A DNA stretch of 64,000 nt, taken from positions 62,001 through 126,000 of the forward strand of contig WHVD01000165.1 of NCBI GenBank assembly GCA_015178975.1, read 5' to 3'. The translations under genes and the position numbers were made by a program. This DNA comes from Hysterangium stoloniferum. Taxonomy: Eukaryota; Basidiomycota; Agaricomycetes; Hysterangiales; Hysterangiaceae. Within the stretch, counting starts at the first letter, position 1. Each line of letters opens with the position of its first letter. Positions 33,860 through 43,870 of the stretch are shown here, in pieces. Under the pieces are notes generated by a model. The model ran no database searches and was not told the origin of the DNA. It saw only the letters and a list, made by a program, of their open reading frames with translations.

Positions 33860-35060
33860 GGTGACATCCCAGATGGCAGAATCTTATGCTTGTCCTTCTG
33901 AACCCAATGGTTATTAAACTGGTCCCATAAGTGGTCCAGCTCCTGTTGAATGAGCTTTGGCCATAACCAGCATACCAATTCACTGTGATGTATCAGTACT
34001 AATAGTAAGATTATGAAGGGGAAATGACTTACTGGTGGTGTACATCCATTGGATTATAAATGCCTTCACCAGCTTCCCAATGCACTTTCACGTTGTCGCC
34101 CCACTTGAGACGAAGTTGTAGCCATCCATGCTCAATAGTTGTGTTGTGTACTGATTTTAAGAAACGATTTGCAGGGAGGCCATCTACACACAACTCGGGT
34201 GACAATATAATGATCAAACATCAGTAGAAAAGTATAAGATAAAGATAGATATTACGGTACCTTAAAGCATTTGTGATACCAAAGACTCTGCCAGTCTTGC
34301 TCCCACAGTCTGTTGTTGTCTGAACAGGCATACCTGTATTCACTCAGTACCAGGAAGGTCAAAAGGCAAAAGACTTACTGCCCATCTTCTCAATCAAGCT
34401 TAGATATAAATATGCGATGGCTATCTTCAAGAAATTGTTTGGGAGCACCCAAATCCCCAACCATGCCCCTGACCATACATCTCGTATTGCCCAAAGTGGG
34501 AAACCGATTGCTGCTAGTTTATCATGACCATCCCCACTCCATTCTTGATGAGGGCCTAACAGGATGAGCGGCGAACGGTTTATTTTTCTCATGCCAGGTT
34601 GTCTAATCACAAAGCCGGCTGGGTCTTGAAGTCACATAGTTGATGTAACAAAACTCCTAAGAATAGTTATCAATTAAAAACATGAAGTGAATCACAATAC
34701 ATATATGTACTTACCTTGTCAAGTTAATCCCAGTCCTTGCAGCGATTGCTTCCTTCATCACCCATGGTCCTTGTTGACTTGTAGGATCCTGAGGCATTTG
34801 GTCGAGAACAAGCTGCCACTTCACAGTATTCAGAAGACGCTTTGTTGTAGCCCCACTACCTTGTAAGCCAAGCTGAGTATGACAGCGAGCAATAGTTGCT
34901 TCACTAATAAAAGTAAAAACTGAGAATCAAAAATATAGAGCATGAAATAAATAGACATACCTTATCTGGATCCCATGCTCTGCAAGAAATAGCTTGCTGC
35001 GTTCTTTACGGTTGGTAATGCCACGTCAGTGGTATTCAATAATACATTGCTTTATGTTTT
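33860..35060 (-). CDS. DDE (rve-type) integrase-like transposase of Agaricomycete type, multi-exon
   Basis: Minus-strand exons read IARCHTQLGLQGSGATTKRL and VMKEAIAARTGINLTR (N-terminal helix-turn-helix-like region). Next comes GPHQEWSGDGHDKLAAIGFP with LWAIRDVWSGAWLGIWVLPN (first catalytic Asp in GDGHD), then TTTDCGSKTGRVFGITNALR (second Asp), FLKSVHNTTIEHGWLQLRLK (Glu in NxxIExxW), and LIQQELDHLWDQFNNHWVQK with ILPSGMSPN. The spacing and the D, D, E residues fit an RNase H-fold transposase. Introns have GT-AG borders; for example GTACCG follows NALR and GTAAGT follows DVHHQ. The start is not fixed. It ends about 350 bp from the stop of the convergent kinase gene. It may be the enzyme that moved the element. 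Confidence 0.75.
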
Positions 35061-35234
35061 CATCATCAGAGGATGCTATGAGTAGTTATTTGAAAGAAAA
35101 GAAAATTAACAGTGATTATATCACAAAGACAGTGGAAGATAACTCACAGCAGTGCCTGTATTGATTGGATCCCATAGGATTGCGATTGTAGTGCATGCTA
35201 GGCTGAGATTGCATGGATTTGGTATCTGGCATCA

Positions 35235-36120
35235 CCAGTGATATTGAGCAGCAGAAATGATGATAGTGAGCAGCGGTGGAGATGATAGTGAGGGGCCACG
35301 ACGGCAATATTGGACAGCGGCTGTGAAGAGTGGTAGAAGTTCTAACTGTTCTATATACGAAGAATATCGACCGTTTAGGTACGATACCACAATGTATTGA
35401 CTGTCTAAGTCTAATACAGGCTGAACGCATATTGACTGCTTAGTTCAATACGGTAGAGAGAAGTATCTACCTAAAGTAAGGTAGATAGCTAGAACGAATA
35501 AGTAGAATCGACTGTTAAGTGCGATTCTGGATGACTGCTCGAGTGCAAGTAGAGTAGTTAGAGAGTCGAATAATAGAGTAGTGTGGATGTAGTCCACACG
35601 GGTTGAGATAAGGATTGAGTTTCGACTGGTACAGTTCGAAACTCAGATTGAGTGAGTAGCTAAAGCCCGTCTGTGACGGTCGAGATGATACACCAATCAC
35701 AACTTACAGGACACTAACAGGTGTCTGGGTAAGTCGTGGTTGTGGTGTAAAAAGTGTCTGAGTTCTAAACTACAGGTGCTAGAATACATAAGTCTGGCGT
35801 GTGTGCACCCACAAGAGTTGATGTACCGCATACATAGGTCGTCAAACTAATTATAGATATAATAAAAGAGAGAAAACAGAAATAATAAAGGAAATATAGT
35901 AAGAGCTCATCCGACTATATTTCCTGAGTGTATTTCACCATACCTCTCACAGCGGCAGTGATGGTGCAGCGGTCGAGATGATAGTAATGGGCCATGATGG
36001 CAATATTGGATGGTGGCAGTAATGATAGTGAGCAGTGGTGGAGATGATAGTGAGGGGCCACAACGGCAATATTGGACAGTGGCAGCGAGAGCGACAATGA
36101 TAGTGAGTGACGATGAGGAG
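35235..36120. repeat. Degenerate array (GATGATAGTGAGGGGCCACG units) interrupted by a solo LTR
   Basis: Units of about 70 bp containing GATGATAGTGAGGGGCCACG and GGCAATATTGGACAG occur at 35250-35320 and resume at 35955-36110. The intervening 630 bp is a solo LTR, so the array was continuous before that insertion. Confidence 0.75.
35322..35951 (+). repeat. Solo LTR, family A/B/C, TSD GCGGC
   Basis: It starts TGTGAAGAGTGGTAGAAGTT and ends ACCTCTCACA, flanked by GCGGC at 35317-35321 and 35952-35956. The first 50 bp match the LTRs at 41928 and, inverted, 40442. The length is 630 bp, longer than the relatives (391 and 474 bp), so it represents a subfamily. Confidence 0.88.
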
Positions 36121-36189
36121 CAATAGTTGTGAAGACTTACCCAAAACGGGCAGTTAGGGCTGACCGTACCATAGCTGACACATCTGCTT

Positions 36190-36275
36190 GGCACTCTTGA
36201 AATGCTAATCTCGAACCCCAAATTCAAAATTCAAAAGAGAAAATAGACCTGATACAGTTGGGACACCGTAGGCAG
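36190..36275. repeat. Displaced inner segment of the right inverted repeat
   Basis: The reverse complement of 30575-30655: it contains GACCTGATACAGTTGGGACA followed by CCGTA. It is separated from the rest of the right arm (38562-39188) by the nested element. Confidence 0.8.
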
Positions 36276-36324
36276 GTACCAATTGTGACAAATCGTCATA
36301 TCACGATATGCAATTAATATTTGT

Positions 36325-36515
36325 GTGTCACGGGGTGATGAATCGTGTGTCACAGGGTGACAAATCACGTGTCACAGGGTGACAAATTGCATGTCACAGG
36401 GTGATGAATTGTGTGTCACAGGGTGATGAATTGCGTATCACAGGGTGATGAATTGTGTGTCACAGGGTGATGAATCATGTGTCACAGGGTGACGAATCGT
36501 GTGTCATGAGAGGGT
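36325..36515. repeat. 22-bp array, left arm of nested element
   Basis: About eight copies of a unit TGTCACAGGGTGATGAATTG plus two bases, with variation at the GATGAATC/GACAAATC positions. The same unit appears inverted at 38305-38455. Confidence 0.85.
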
Positions 36516-37177
36516 GGAGTCAATTGGTACAACTTGGTAAGTTGGCTGTCAGATCTGAATGTTCACAGGCAACATGACGACTTCAGAAGACTTACACAAC
36601 AAAAGTACCCAGACACTCTTGCAGGTGGGTCAGTCATAATGCATGCATGCTCTTAGGAGTGACTTTAAATCTCCCATTTTGTTGTTGTGAGTCCTGGTCC
36701 ACAGATCAAGATGTCGGTGTGTTGAACTGTTACTTCTCAGTACTCAATCCTTTGTAAGTGCAGTTCCATACCTTCCACTTGTCTGTCCATAGCATCTAAC
36801 TTATAATGGTATCAGAGTTGAAGAGATATGTATGAGAATGGCAGAATACTGACTACTGGTCATGTTGATTGTGCGTTTTTTTTGGCATATGTTCTTTTTG
36901 TAATGAAAGGATACAGACAACACATTATATGATATCATTACCACACACACCCATGATGAGCACATCCTATGTCCAAATCTATTGAGAGACTGTGAGCCAT
37001 AGAAATTGCGAGACTCCGATGTTGTCTCAGATGTTTGATTCTGAGATTGAATTTGGTATTTGGTATATAAAGGTCATGTAGTGAGTGTTGTACAACAATG
37101 TGTGTTGCCCTGATACTTTTAAGACTCCTAAAAATATTCAACAAAATCACATCCCACCCACTGGACATCAAACTGCC

Positions 37178-37955
37178 AGGGGAATAAAAACGATATGAGG
37201 TGTACCACTCAACATGATGGCATATGGTCCCTGTAAGCTAAGCAGGGGAGCACCGGGCCCATATGACGTCACTGCAGGGTGAACAGCTGTGGTAGAGATT
37301 AATAAAAGAATGAATAAAGTCAAAGCGAGCTTACCATGATTTTTCACCAGGCATGAAAATGAGGTGGATGCAGTCATGCATGAATGGGAAGAAAGGCCCA
37401 TTAGTGTTGAGGCGGGGAGTAACTACAGAAAGAATTAAAGTCATAGTTAGCATAGGAATTCGTAGGCAAAATGGACAAAATGGGACTCACGCTCCAAACT
37501 GGCCTTCACAGTAAGAGACAAATGTTATTGGAGCGACTTGGTTTGGTGTCCCACATCCAGGGAAATAAAAAAGATACGAAGTGTACTACTCAACATGATG
37601 TCATATGGTCCCTGTAAGCTAAGTGGGGGAGCACCAGGCCCATATGACATCAGTGAACAGCTGTGATAGAGATTAATAAAACGAATGAACAAAACAAATG
37701 TGAGCTTACCGTGATTGTGCACCAGGGGTGAAAATGAGATGGATGGAGTCATGCATGAATGGGAAGAAAGGCCAACTAGTGTTGAGGTGGGGAGTAACTA
37801 CAGAAAGAATTAAAGTCATCGTTAGCATAGGAATTCGTAGGCAAAATGGACAAAATGGAACTCACGTTCCAAAATGGGCTTCATGGTAAGAGACAAATGT
37901 TATTGGAGCGACTTGGTTTGGTGTCCCACATCCAGGGGAATAAAAAAGATACGAG
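37178..37955 (-). repeat. 375-bp tandem repeat, two full units and a partial third, with splice-like borders
   Basis: The landmark CCAGGGGAATAAAAA(A/C)GATA occurs at about 37178, 37553 and 37928, a strict 375-bp period. On the minus strand each unit contains two exon-like blocks (SYGPGAPPLSLQGPYDIML, and MTPSISFSPLVHNHG-like) separated by stretches that start GTAAGC or GTGAGTCCC and end in CAG or TAG. It looks like an amplified exon-intron module. Confidence 0.75.
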
Positions 37956-38268
37956 GTGTGGCCTCGGGATTCGATTCCTCATCCATGTCTGTAGATGTCA
38001 CTCGTAAAGTACCAAGCTTTAATACTGGGACATCATCTCTATCTCCTACCTCCGGAACAGCTTCACATCGACCAACAAACTCCCTTAAGGTTGCACCTAC
38101 TGCTCGGTATAACCCCTCTATTGCCACTGACACAAGCAATCGCACTTCCATCTTGATGGCCAGTTCATTCACGTTTATGGTGTTGAGCCTCACGTCCTTG
38201 TGTTTCAACCAGTGAGGTACTAAACCCCATTGGGAGTGTGCCTCCTGATAACTGGTGCATTTGAGCAA
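37900..38268 (-). CDS. Unidentified open frame upstream of the 375-bp repeats
   Basis: A 122-codon minus-strand frame with EVRLLVSVAIEGLYRAVGAT and LREFVGRCEAVPEVGDRDDV continues directly into the first repeat unit (IFFIPLDVGHQTKSLQ). Protein-like composition, no family recognised. It may be the 5' exon of the gene whose following exons were amplified. Confidence 0.35.
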   Translation of the reverse strand: MLKCTSYQEAHSQWGLVPHWLKHKDVRLNTINVNELAIKMEVRLLVSVAIEGLYRAVGATLREFVGRCEAVPEVGDRDDVPVLKLGTLRVTSTDMDEESNPEATPRIFFIPLDVGHQTKSLQ

Positions 38269-38304
38269 GGGTCGTGATGATGATATGTTGCTTGTGATGA
38301 AGTG

Positions 38305-38455
38305 TCACCCCATGACACACGATTCATCACCTGTGACATGCAATTCATCACCCCATGATACTGGTGTCACCCTGTGACACACAATTCATCCCTGTGACAT
38401 GTGATTTGTCACCTGTGACATGCAATTCATCACCCCGTGACACACAAATATTAAT
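38305..38455. repeat. 22-bp array, right arm of nested element (inverted)
   Basis: Inverted copies of the 36325-36515 unit (CACCCTGTGACACACAATTC). The array is shorter and more disrupted than the left one. Confidence 0.8.
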
Positions 38456-38561
38456 TGCATATCATGGTAAGTATGATGATTTGTCATGTACAATTGGTAT
38501 GTTGCGGTGAATCATCACGCTGCATATTTGATACATCAGTACAATCAACAAACAGTGTCAC

Positions 38562-39188
38562 CTGCCAGTAATTCTTTTGTTATATTCACACTCACATCTT
38601 GCCGCCCAATTGGTAACAAGCAACTTTTATTGTGTGAGTTCGTGTGAAGATCGTCTCCAAAGTGACACGCACAGAGTGTGATGAATTTTGGATTGCACAA
38701 AATTCTAAATTTGGGAAACATCTTGTACTGTGTAAATCCATGTACTAAATAGCTCATTTTGATGTATTCTAAAATCTGATTACTAAATTTTTTTTTTTAA
38801 CACTTCACTAAAGGACACATTTAGGAATATGATTTAAATACTCCATAAAACAAGTACAAAATGTTATCTTTATTAACTTGCAAAAGTCTATCTAATTTTC
38901 AACTATTATTTCTCTTTAATGTTGTCTCAAAATGACTCATTTATGCAGCCATAAAATGCTGATAAAAGGTCATTTTTTGGGTATATTTTGACATGCTCAA
39001 TATTAATACTAGATGTGATATTTACTTACAAACTAAATTCAACCTAATAGTCACCTTTAGTTCCACTCTTGTGTGACCCAAAATGTCTATTTTAAGTAAG
39101 ATTTAGTGCACAATAAAATTCATTTATTAAAGTTCATCTCCTTGGGAAGGCTTTTGTGGTGCTCCAAAAGGGGTTCACTGCAGCAGTG
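38562..39188. repeat. Right terminal inverted repeat of the 9.2-kb element
   Basis: The reverse complement of 29947-30572. It ends CAGCAGTG at 39188 and is followed by AGAGG. See the left arm for the comparison. Confidence 0.88.
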
Positions 39189-40051
39189 AGAGGTGATCAT
39201 GAGAACCGAACTCTATCAGCTGGCTAAATTAAAAATAGAGTGATGAACGGGACCACAGTCGCAAGGGACTTCCATTATGTCCACCTGCACCATCCTAGTT
39301 AACTCCCCAACATATGAACTATTTTTAGGAAAACTGGTAATGAAGCCGGGCATGAGTATGAGATCATTGTCTATCTTATATATTTCATGGATTTTCTAGT
39401 ATCATCATGATGTTATCTGTTCTCAAAATGTACTGGTGATCCATCGTTGTCATCCAATTGGAGAAGTACGGGTGCCAACAGGGGTTGACGTCTCTTAGGA
39501 AGAGACAAGGGAGTGTGGAGTGCTAGGGAATGTAAGTGGGTGGTCTGACGAGTGAACTGAGGTACAGCGGTGTCGTCCAGAATGAAGGAAGTAGTAAGAA
39601 GTGGCTGGTGTCAAAAAAAAAAGTGTAATCCCATTGTCAATTGGGATCACTGGCATCACACGAGTTGACAGGACCACAGTGTATTGTCCAAAACAAGAAC
39701 AGGATACAGGCAGATGCAGCGTATGGTAAGGTAAGAGAAAGGAAAACTACCTAGGCTTATATGTGCTGTGATCACGTGCTAGAACAAAAGGGGTGGCACA
39801 AAAGAGTGAAACAAAAGGAGAATGCGTAAGACTGGGGCGCCAGGCTTACATATGATCCAATTTGACTGGTCCGGGATGATTGGGACCTCTTACAATCCCT
39901 ATGGAAGAGACGGTATCCCTGAAAAAGCAAGGGCATTGTTAACAGGGAAGATGAAGTGACCAGCATAATGAACTGTACCAGACCCCAGTAAAATGCACTC
40001 GTACTCTTTTCTCGAGAAAGTGTCCTTGAAACCTTTTTCCGGGTCAAGGGG
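39189..40051. other. No gene recognised
   Basis: No exon or repeat that I can define. The region ends with AGGGG (40047-40051), the left target duplication of the next solo LTR. Confidence 0.4.
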
Positions 40052-40442
40052 TGTGAGGAGTATGCTTTTACCACAGTTTCATTGCAGTAAAACACTCCTT
40101 TTATTTTATTTATATTTTACACATTCTATTCATATTTATCTATCTTTTATATTCTTCGAATATTCCATCATTTCATTAGTTCGAAGCATTGTGTATACTT
40201 GTGGGTGCACTCGGCACCAAAGATAACTCAGATACACTTTTACCCAAGAACCACCACACTAGGTCTACTACAAGCGGTGATCAGGGTAACGTGTCAGCTA
40301 CCACATAGGTAGCAATATCTGAACTATCTAACACTTCTGGCCTTGAACTGTAACAGTTGAGGCCTCCACTCGAATCATCCATCTTCCCATTCTACTCATT
40401 TCTTCGTATATAGAACGGTCAGAACTTATACCTCTCTTCACA
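40052..40442 (-). repeat. Solo LTR, family A/B/C, TSD AGGGG
   Basis: On the minus strand it starts TGTGAAGAGAGG at 40442 and ends CATACTCCTCACA at 40052. The flanks AGGGG at 40047-40051 and 40443-40447 are identical. Its 3' half is nearly identical to the LTR at 41928-42401, which lies in the opposite orientation. Confidence 0.9.
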
Positions 40443-41225
40443 AGGGGCTTTGCTGGTGATGAGGTCTGGGACGATCTCTTGAATGAAATATAAAGTTCTC
40501 GATTCATCGATGGTTGCACCGAATGTGGATAATGATAATGTCAAGAAACAACAGATGATAATGCAGTGGAAGGCCTTTGATGTCAGTGCCAAACTCAGGA
40601 GATCATGACACTCCTTGATGAGAGACAATGATAAGTCCACTGACATCAAAGGCCTTCCACCCCATTATGAGCAGTCACTTCTTGGTGTTATCCACATTCA
40701 CTGTGACCATCTACAAATCGAAATTATGGTAATGGAATGCTTCTAAATCTCATGTCGTTCACTCAAATTAATTAAATAACATTTAGATGAACTGATAAAG
40801 AAGCGGTTCCTGCCGCTTCCCAGGAACCGCTTTTTTATCAGTCGATCCTGACATTATCCACATTCAGTGCAACCGTCGACGAATTGAATTGTGGTAATGC
40901 TTCTAAATCTCGTCTCGTTGTGAGAATTCGGACACTCAAGTTAATTGATAAGTTGGTTGAGCAGTATTGGGGCACTTGTAAAGCTGTTTCACATTGTAAT
41001 GCTATTGAATCCACAACCCAAGTTGCTCTCTTCACTCGGGGTGTGGAAATAGTCACTCTCTGTGGAAAGATTATCAGGAATAAGTTAAAAGTTAGCTGTA
41101 GGGATTTCCAGATGATACTTCCACAGAGAATGGCTATGTGCCAAGACCTGACAACTTTGCCTTCATGGTTATCTGGCAACATGCATATTGGCCTTCCTTG
41201 GCACAGCACTCTATGTCAGTTGTGA
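40443..41225 (-). pseudogene. F-box-like remnant with embedded inverted repeats
   Basis: A minus-strand segment reads LLSLALTSKAFHCIII (about 40600), similar to the F-box core of Agaricomycete F-box/LRR proteins. Another segment near 40890 reads TTRRDLEALPQFNSSTVAL. Between them lie a 23-bp perfect inverted repeat (40566-40588 / 40637-40659) and a tight hairpin (40792-40813 / 40822-40843). A direct repeat of about 90 bp (40686-40776 and 40853-40950) with an inverted relative near 40505 shows local shuffling. The F-box call is weak. Confidence 0.35.
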
Positions 41226-41407
41226 GTTGTGACTAACTGGGGTTAGCAGGAGCATGGAGGTTAGATTATACCTAGATCTAGAGAGTGGATTTCTAGCTTG
41301 TTGTCTGTCGTCCCTGATTACTTGCTAGTCTATGAATACTGAGTGTAATTCTGTATGTATTCACAGCATATCATCTTAAGTGCACGAACTCACCTTCAAA
41401 ATAGCAC

Positions 41408-42689
41408 TGTTACGACTGGACAATCCCGCCAGACTCCGGGCACTAACCTGTACGCCACCACGCCCTACACGCACCAATTGTCTGTTTATAGGATTTCCCA
41501 CCTGGACTCTGTACATCAAGACTTGTTACGTTCAACCTCATTACGATACATATCAGTCACCAGACTTCCCCCGGACTCCGTCTCTGTCTATGTCCGTCTT
41601 CATCCCATGCATCAGTCACCAGACCCCACTCAGAATCCCGTCACCACTCTAATTGAGCCCCGTTCCCATTTTAGTCAAATGACCTGTCACGATTTGTACT
41701 CTGCGCCCGCTTCGTTTCCTGTTATGGGTTATGCTTTGTCATGATTTGGACTCCGCTCCATCCCGTCCTGTTCCTAACACCAATTTGGTGTTTACTATTC
41801 CCGTTTTATGTTTTGCTCGCTTCATTTCATTATTACTGGATTTGGTATGACATTTACTCCACAGTCTATTTAAACTGGCAGATGTTGTACATACAATCCA
41901 GTCAGAAAATTAGCTTAGATTCCCCCCTGTGAAGAGTGGCGGAAGTTCTGACCATTCTATATACGAAGAAATGAGTAGAAAGGAAGGATATTGACCTATT
42001 TGGTGCAATATAGGAGAAAGTGAGAGAAAGACCACGAGATGACGAAGGAGTCAACGAGTGCAATGGTTCGAGTGGAGGCCTCAACTATTACAGTTCGAGG
42101 CCAGAAGTGCTCAGTAGTTCAGATACTGCTACTTATGTAGTAGCTGACACGTTACCCTGATCACCGCTCGTAGTAGACCTAGTTTGTGTCTTACGAGTGG
42201 TGGTTCTTGGGTTAAAGTGTGTCTGAGTTCTAATTGGTGCTGAGTGCACCCACAAGTATACACAATGCTTCGAACTAATGAAATATGCAATATTCGAAGA
42301 ATATGAAAGATAGAAAAATATGAATAGAATATGTAAAATATAAATAAAATAAAAGGAGTGTTTTACCACAATGAAACTGTGGTAAAAGCATACTCCTCAC
42401 ACCCCCAGTAATCTAATATTAACATTTTCCGCTCTAAAACCCTACTTGATTCAAACCGCTTGCACTAGTCGGAGCCCACGGGCTCCGGCGCATCTCTCAA
42501 CTCACGACCCACGACCTCCGACTTACGACTCATGACCCACGACCCCCGCCCGGACTCCCTGGGATTCCCATCTGCCTGTCTGAAATTGGACAACACGATC
42601 TAGCGAGGGCACAGCCTATAAGCTGAAGCCAAGTCCTACCGGATATTCTGCGGGTTTCTCTGGAGACCCGCCCTGTACGTATCCTAACA
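41408..42689 (+). repeat. Solo LTR, family D, TSD AGCAC, interrupted by another LTR
   Basis: It starts TGTTACGACTGGACAATCCC and ends GTATCCTAACA. AGCAC flanks it at 41403-41407 and 42690-42694. Without the inserted LTR and its duplicated bases it is about 803 bp, close to the 819 bp of the copy at 445-1263. This makes it the second member of the family in the window. Confidence 0.9.
41928..42401 (+). repeat. Solo LTR nested in the family-D LTR, TSD CCCCC
   Basis: It starts TGTGAAGAGTGGCGGAAGTT and ends ACTCCTCACA, flanked by CCCCC at 41923-41927 and 42402-42406. The uninterrupted family-D copy shows the target site as a run of C (six G in the opposite orientation near 740). So family A/B/C was active after family D. 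Confidence 0.9.
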
Positions 42690-43093
42690 AGCACACCCAA
42701 TACCTTTGTGTCCTCCTCCTATTTGTGTCGTCAGCTGTAAGACAACTCCACTCAGGAAGTAGATTGTCTAGAGGTGGCAAGGGAATAGGGAAGTACGAGT
42801 CTGATGTCAATCTGAGTTTGTGCTTGCCTTATATATGTCCGATAACAATGAAGAAACTGGCCATCACAAAGAACAGATCTAGATCAAAATAAAATGAATC
42901 ACATTTACTGCTCATTGTGGGATTGAACAATGAGCCATCTCTTTCCACAAATCCCATTGTTTTACAACAATAACCTTAAAATTAGTTTGGATTCCAAAGG
43001 ACCTCAAATCTGTGCCCACACCCATTTAGATCTGATCTGAAGGTGGTGGATTATAATTGTCACCAAATCCAGTAATAATGAGATCCAAATACA
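42690..43093. other. No gene recognised; junction region of the segmental duplication
   Basis: Nothing coding is seen. The homology to 6907 begins at 43094. Confidence 0.4.
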
Positions 43094-43870
43094 TACGAGC
43101 GTTGTATTCTAAGTAGTCGGCATACTGGGAGTCATTGCTGCTTGCGGCCCAGCTACGTGCGGCTTTGATCCAGTTGCTCAGGAGTATCATTCGTCCAAAG
43201 GAGGGTGTCGAGATCGCAAAGAATGGTAAGGAGAGGTTGGCTAGCTGCCGAGACTGCATCGGGGGTGGAGCCATTCGCTTGATAAACAACACCAAGGTTT
43301 TGATATGCCTCGAGAAAACGATTGGCCAACAATTGTCGCCCGAGATCAACGAGGTCATATGAGAACTCCGGAATCCTTTTTAACGCTGGGTGTTTTTGCT
43401 CGCTTCGACCATAAGTTTCAAGGGAGCAACAATACTACTATTGGTATCGTAGAATATCGTTGTGGGATGATGGCCAGTACGGTTGGTAAGTCCAGTCAAA
43501 GCCGGAGCAAGCTCCAAAATACTCTTGACGGTCGCCTGGGTGTTAGGGTCTGTGTTAACACCAGGCTCGTTGGACGGTAACTGGTAGCTTTGAAATATGA
43601 TAACGGCGGCCTACCCAAGACGACACATAACTGGAGATGTTAAGTGGGGAAGGAGACCAAGCTTGGCCGAGAAACATGTCGTAGATGATTTCATTTCCTT
43701 CCTGCCCCTCCATGGTAAGACCAAAGCCACTCATTGAACTATTCGGAGAATTGAGGGTCTCTATCGGCGCTACCGTCACATTCTTCAAGTAAACTTCAAA
43801 TCCTTGGTTTCCTCCGTAGTCCTGCAAGGCACACCAAACCCAAGGTCTCCCAAAGTACGACGATGTGCGC
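43094..43870 (-). pseudogene. GH89 alpha-N-acetylglucosaminidase fragment, copy 2
   Basis: It has the same blocks as copy 1 (FGRPWVWC, NQGFEVYLKNVTVAPIE, GFGLTMEGQEGNEIIYD, TGLTNRTGHHPTTI). Here the CAA codon that is TAA in copy 1 is intact, and the TILCDLDTLLWTN segment keeps frame. A 5-bp deletion near 43185 removes the NFLLSNW frame. The last exon is missing because the duplication starts within LEYNAR. The two copies therefore carry different disabling changes. Confidence 0.78.

Larger units (their letters stand above)
36276..38561. mobile_element. Nested inverted-repeat element (about 2.3 kb) inside the right arm
   Basis: It interrupts the right terminal inverted repeat of the 9.2-kb element. 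Its outer ends read GGCAGGTACCAATTGT on the left (starting at about 36272) and, in reverse complement on the right, GGCAGGTGACACTG. Further in, both arms share ATATGCAATTAATATTTGTG followed by arrays of a 22-bp unit. The interior holds a 375-bp tandem repeat and a minus-strand open frame. No transposase is recognisable, so it is probably non-autonomous. A short tRNA-primer-like word (TGGTATCAGAG) occurs near 36807, but no LTR pair supports a retroelement. Confidence 0.65.
29947..39188. mobile_element. 9.2-kb TIR transposon carrying a DDE transposase and an alpha-kinase
   Basis: The element starts CACTGCTGCGGTGAACCCC at 29947 and ends with the inverted match ...GGGGTTCACTGCAGCAGTG at 39188. 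Inverted homology extends over about 626 bp and resumes for about 80 bp beyond an insertion in the right arm. Both outer flanks read AGA, consistent with a 3-bp target duplication. Inside are an alpha-kinase gene (plus), a DDE integrase-like gene (minus), a solo LTR and a nested 2.3-kb element; those two insertions inflate the length by about 2.9 kb. CACTG ends and 3-bp duplications recall CACTA/EnSpm elements, but the transposase here looks like an rve-type integrase, so I leave the superfamily open. Confidence 0.82.

Noticed and set aside
36325..36515. CRISPR-like array (regular short repeats)
   Set aside because: The units are contiguous without unique spacers, eukaryotic, and mirrored in an inverted array; it is a sub-terminal minisatellite.
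36795..36820. Retrotransposon primer-binding site (TGGTATCAGAG)
   Set aside because: There is no LTR pair or pol around it; an 11-bp match to a tRNA-primer word alone is weak.
29947..39188. Assigning the 9.2-kb element firmly to CACTA/EnSpm
   Set aside because: The CACTG ends and a 3-bp AGA match are suggestive, but the DDE gene resembles rve-type integrases rather than a CACTA transposase, and a 3-bp match can be chance.
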